Below, in pieces: positions 36,301 to 39,218 of a stretch of 39,218 nt of DNA. Origin of the DNA: Helochares maculicollis. Taxonomy: Eukaryota; Arthropoda; Insecta; Coleoptera; Hydrophilidae. Location of the stretch: the NCBI GenBank assembly GCA_033557835.1, contig JAWQRO010000429.1, positions 1 to 39,218 of the forward strand, given 5' to 3'. Both the position numbers and the translations under genes were made by a program. The first letter of the stretch is position 1. Each line of letters opens with the position of its first letter. The notes under the pieces are model-generated. The model did no database searches and had not been told where the DNA came from. It was given only the letters and a program-made list of their open reading frames with translations.

Positions 36301-39041
36301 AAAATTATTTTCCTCATCATCTTTGCTGCCATTAACTGCTAAAACCGGATCTACTGAAAGAAACCCCACAAATTCGCACAATTCGTTCAGCTTGAGTTTA
36401 TCTGAATTGTTATAAATTTTCATATGGCAGGCTTTGCCAGTCCTGCCTTCTATGGGAAAATTCAACAGATGTTCTTGAGATACTACTGGTTTCTCATTAG
36501 CTGATGCGGCTGCAGATTCCGCTGAATCAGTACATTGCTTTTTATTTGGTGTATCATTTGGAGTGCTTGAACTGGGGTTTGTATCAACTAGGGTGTCTGT
36601 CTCCATGGATTCATCTTCATTCTCATGTTTTCTTTTCGATTGGGTTGTTGATTCGTTGGCAAGATCAACTTTAGGGTCTTCCAAACGGTTCTCTTCGATT
36701 TCTATCTAGTTTAGCTAAGGATTTTTTCAGCTCAATTAGATCTAGTGTTATTGATTAAAATGTCAAGCAACGTACAGATAAAAAAGGATACTGTTTCAGC
36801 CCATTTGTTAAGGGCAGGGACTGAAATTACCACCAGTGTTTGACGATCCCCTGTTACATTGTTTTTGCTTTCAAAATCTATTACCTCATTGTCCTGAAAA
36901 ATAAAAATTACAGGATCAACATTTGGTTTGTCTCTAGTTGCATAAAAAGAGAAGGAAGTCATTTAGAAAAACGAGATCATTTACAGATTTTCTTAGTGCT
37001 ATTAAATTGCTGAAAATAAACAATAAAAATAGTATTTTAGGGATTCTACATTTGATGTCAATGGACTCAATAGCTCAGAAGGTGTTATCACTATCACTGA
37101 TGGTATTATTAGTATACTAGACTCTACTATCATACTTAAAATTTATTGTAGGCTTGTAGATTCTCAACAGATCATGTGTTTCATTTAAAAGTGATGAATT
37201 GCAGTGGTAGTGAAATTAAAATAAAGTTATTGTTTACTCTGTTAAAACAAATATTCCATAAAGTGAATCGCTGTATTTTATCTTATAAAAAATGTGCTTC
37301 TGCTCAGCACTCACATGGTTTGCATTTTGGGGCATAATTAATAACCATGATATTAATTACATGTAAATGTTAAGAACCACTGTTGGAATTCCCTATGACA
37401 TCGTCGGTCGAACAGACCAATTTTATCAGTATTTCTAAGAATCACCTTCTTGTTTACACTTAAAGCATCTGGACTAGAAACTTACAAAATAATAATAATA
37501 AAAAACCTCATTCAAAAGAAATAAAGACAAGTGAAAAAAGTAAATGGTTCAATAAATTTCAACGGGAGAGCAAAATTAAAAAAAGACATTTACTAATTTA
37601 CAAATCATCTGAACTTACTAGGCACGAAACAAGAAAAACCATCAGTTTATTGTAAGCAGGGTGATAAAAATGATAGCAATTGCTCATCAAAAACTGTAAA
37701 GTGCAACCACAGATGCAAGAGAAGCTGTGTATGTTTGGAAGTGAGTATCCGAGCTGACGACAGCATTTGACGGTTATTGAAGGAAGGAGATTGTTGGATC
37801 AATCTGTCGTTGCAGTAACATGAATTTGTACTATTAATTGTGATAGAAATTGACCATAGTCCATCGTATTTAAGTAGCCATCGAATTTTAACGAAAAATA
37901 ATGTCGACAATTAAGTTATTGTTTAGTTTGCGATGTATGATGTAACCACCCTTCTTGTAGTGGTAATATAAAGCGATATTTTTTCGAGGTCACATTTGAT
38001 CTCCAGTTCAAAAAATAATGCATTGGAATAAAAATTTACTTAAATGGTAGTTTATGTTCTTTTCGTCTTTATGTTATTAGGAAAGTTTTGTGTTTGTGAA
38101 ATAATTTTATCTCGTGATTATAACGGATCTAACGCTTTGTTATCATTGTGATGCCGGTATTTTTATAGAGATAAAGGTGATGTTAGTTGGCGATGTATGA
38201 TATAATTGTCTTTCTTGCGGCGGAAGATAGTAATACAAATCTTTTTTCAAGGTCACGTTCTGTTTTAAATGATTCGAAAAAACGCGGAGCTATAAAATTT
38301 TTCTTCAATGGTTGTCTATGTTCTTTTTGTTTCGTTTCGTGGACGGTTTAGCATTCATGAAAAAATGTAATCTCTAGGTTTTTGAAGGATCTAAGAAAGT
38401 GTTTGAGTGTGATGCCGTTATTTTTATAGCAATAACAATGCCTTTGTGTCTGCATAATATTCTTTAACCCAGCATGGTCTATCGGCATCGTTTCAATTAT
38501 GCCAGGAGTCCCAATTTAGCCAAATTTTCAACATTTTTATTTATACTTAGAAAATACCAGATCGTGGCGGTCTTAACATGTGGGTTAAGTATTTTGAATA
38601 ATTTCTGCAATACCCTGTACAAATTAGAACTATTTTTGTCATTCTCAAAATTACCTACTTTACAATCAGCCAAATCCAAATACTTTCCATTTTTCAAATA
38701 TGTCTCTTTTGTAACTTCATTAATAACTTCATACTTGGCAAAGTAGTACTCAGGATTGAACATATCCTGTACCATTCCACGAAATCGAACCAATTTATTG
38801 TTGCTCAAATTCTGGATATCATTCGAATTGACGAGAGGCACCTATAAAACGAAGGTAATGGTTTAGGTTAAGGGATGTATTTCTTATAATATTAAAAATT
38901 GGTTAAAATCGGAATTGATACTATGGAATTATAAAGTGTTTTAATAAATATACTTACAGAATTCCACTGTTTTTGAAGTTGCTCCAAGCATTCCACCTCA
39001 TTTTGCAACCAAAATTGTGGGCTCCAGTTTTTTACATCCAT
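33353..39041 (-). CDS. MCMBP: Mini-chromosome maintenance complex-binding protein (MCMBP)
   Basis: Seven exons (39041-38958, 38841-38659, 36893-36792, 36705-36071, 34407-34228, 34127-33884, 33709-33353) join in frame to 594 residues. Human MCMBP has about 640. Family blocks in order are FRGMVQDMFNPEYY, NVTGDRQT, a Ser/Glu-rich linker at about 140-190 (exon 4), LNFPIEGRTGKACHMKIY, LVPRIH-like ALIPRIHCVDW, LLGDELAAEYVMYHLIS, LGKFTVNIS, LTSGLLQLSKNTHLVLDET, YDFNYYQMEYECDI and ITAEDLHQLLVLARLI. MCMBP binds MCM3-7 in place of MCM2, protects newly made MCM subunits and helps unload MCM rings, so it acts in nuclear DNA replication and cohesion. The start fits: MDVKNWSPQFWLQNEVEC is the expected N-terminus. 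The least certain borders are the exon 2 donor (AAA|GTAGGT), chosen because it restores family spacing, and the exon 3/4 junction. Confidence 0.95.
34870..35960 (+). pseudogene. Decayed leucine-rich-repeat protein gene nested in an MCMBP intron
   Basis: It lies antisense within MCMBP intron 4 (34408-36070). From about 34918 the translation shows LRR-type segments: LGNLKTIVFNISNMTYI, then KELDISDNKLEFI, FAKLENLRILDL, FNNLRKLIAL, MSNLEEVWLN and LKQLHAIEKLTV. After these comes a Cys-containing cap-like part (YWLGPCYLDLVDWAKY). A stop interrupts between the first two segments in the same frame, and later segments lie in other frames. No introns are evident. It is a broken, intronless LRR gene, either an old nested gene or a retrocopy. 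I cannot tell which family of LRR protein it came from. Confidence 0.72.
37318..38621. repeat. Interspersed repeat copy 2, in MCMBP intron 2
   Basis: Same element as 15015-16227, in the same orientation, 1304 bases. It starts TTTGCATTTTGGGGCATAAT and ends ATACCCTGTACA. Relative to copy 1 it has about 70 extra bases near 37735-37805 and other small indels. The right end lies 37 bases from the donor of MCMBP exon 2 (GT at 38658-38657). Confidence 0.75.
37949..38460. repeat. Internal tandem duplication within repeat copy 2
   Basis: Units at 37949-38207 and 38208 to about 38460 repeat the same block order as in copy 1. Each is preceded by GCGATGTATGATRTAA, which marks the unit border more clearly here than in copy 1. 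Confidence 0.7.
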
Positions 39042-39218
39042 TTTTATTAATTTTATTTACTTAGAAAAACGATATGTAAAATAAAATAAATAACTACTAA
39101 ACTTGCTGAAACGTATTGAGGTTATGTATTTAAGCGGGAAATAGCATATATGGCTTTCATGACTTCTTTTACTTCTTATATAAAATCAATCATCAATATA
39201 AAGTCAATAAATCTTCCT
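39042..39218. other. MCMBP upstream region (runs off the window)
   Basis: Short AT-rich 5' flank of MCMBP. The neighbouring gene, if any, lies outside the window. Confidence 0.5.
39134..39141 (-). promoter_or_regulatory. E2F-type site upstream of MCMBP
   Basis: On the minus strand this reads TTTCCCGC, an exact match to the E2F consensus TTTSSCGC, 93 bases before the MCMBP start codon. Replication genes are classic E2F targets, and the plant orthologue is named E2F Target Gene 1. A G/C-rich octamer standing out in AT-rich flank at this distance supports function, but one octamer can occur by chance. Confidence 0.55.

Noticed and set aside
36792..36876. Alternative joining of MCMBP exon 2 at GTAATT (38653) to an acceptor before GGGATCG in exon 3
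   Set aside because: It keeps the frame but removes 15 residues that align in length with the family block before the DRQT motif. The upstream acceptor TTTTTCAG fits better.
37647..37910. Open frames inside the 15015 and 37318 repeats
   Set aside because: The frames at 15358-15612 and 37647-37910 correspond between copies only because the DNA repeats. They match no transposase and are not preserved across indels.
1..39218. tRNA, rRNA, CRISPR arrays or bacterial operon features
   Set aside because: None was recognised by eye on either strand. The gene structures are eukaryotic.

Overview
This looks like a piece of an AT-rich arthropod genome, most likely an insect. Genes are split by GT-AG introns, most DNA is non-coding, mariner transposons are frequent, and every recognisable protein is eukaryotic. 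I cannot name the order or species. There are no bacterial operons, CRISPR arrays or recognisable tRNA or rRNA genes.

Layout. Positions 1-12122 are mostly AT-rich non-coding DNA. They hold old repeats, one possible first exon on the minus strand (4375-4605) and an internally deleted mariner (9509-10421). A short plus-strand terminal exon of an unrecognised gene sits at 12123-12232. Positions 13517-22852 carry a minus-strand drebrin-like/Abp1 actin-binding gene in four coding exons. Its first exon lies about 3 kb from the second and is flanked by two inverted mariner copies (20368-21607 and 24217-25490). An older mariner relic follows at about 26000-26720. Positions 27449-31829 carry a plus-strand gene of the CIMIP2/FAM166 family of ciliary microtubule inner proteins, in four exons. 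Positions 32280-33320 carry a four-exon plus-strand gene that I do not recognise. Its stop codon lies 32 bases from the stop codon of the convergent minus-strand MCMBP gene (seven exons, 33353-39041), which encodes the MCM-binding replication factor. MCMBP introns hold a decayed leucine-rich-repeat gene on the opposite strand and a 1.3 kb repeat that also occurs in an Abp1 intron.

The genes do not form one pathway. They cover cortical actin and endocytosis (Abp1), cilia or sperm flagella (CIMIP2) and DNA replication (MCMBP). Exon models were built by eye from splice signals, reading-frame continuity and similarity to the protein families as I know them. I saw no clear new multi-gene system. 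The best leads are the unrecognised gene at 32280-33320, the two orphan exons, the repeat family with an internal duplication, the inverted mariners around the Abp1 promoter, and an E2F-type site upstream of MCMBP.
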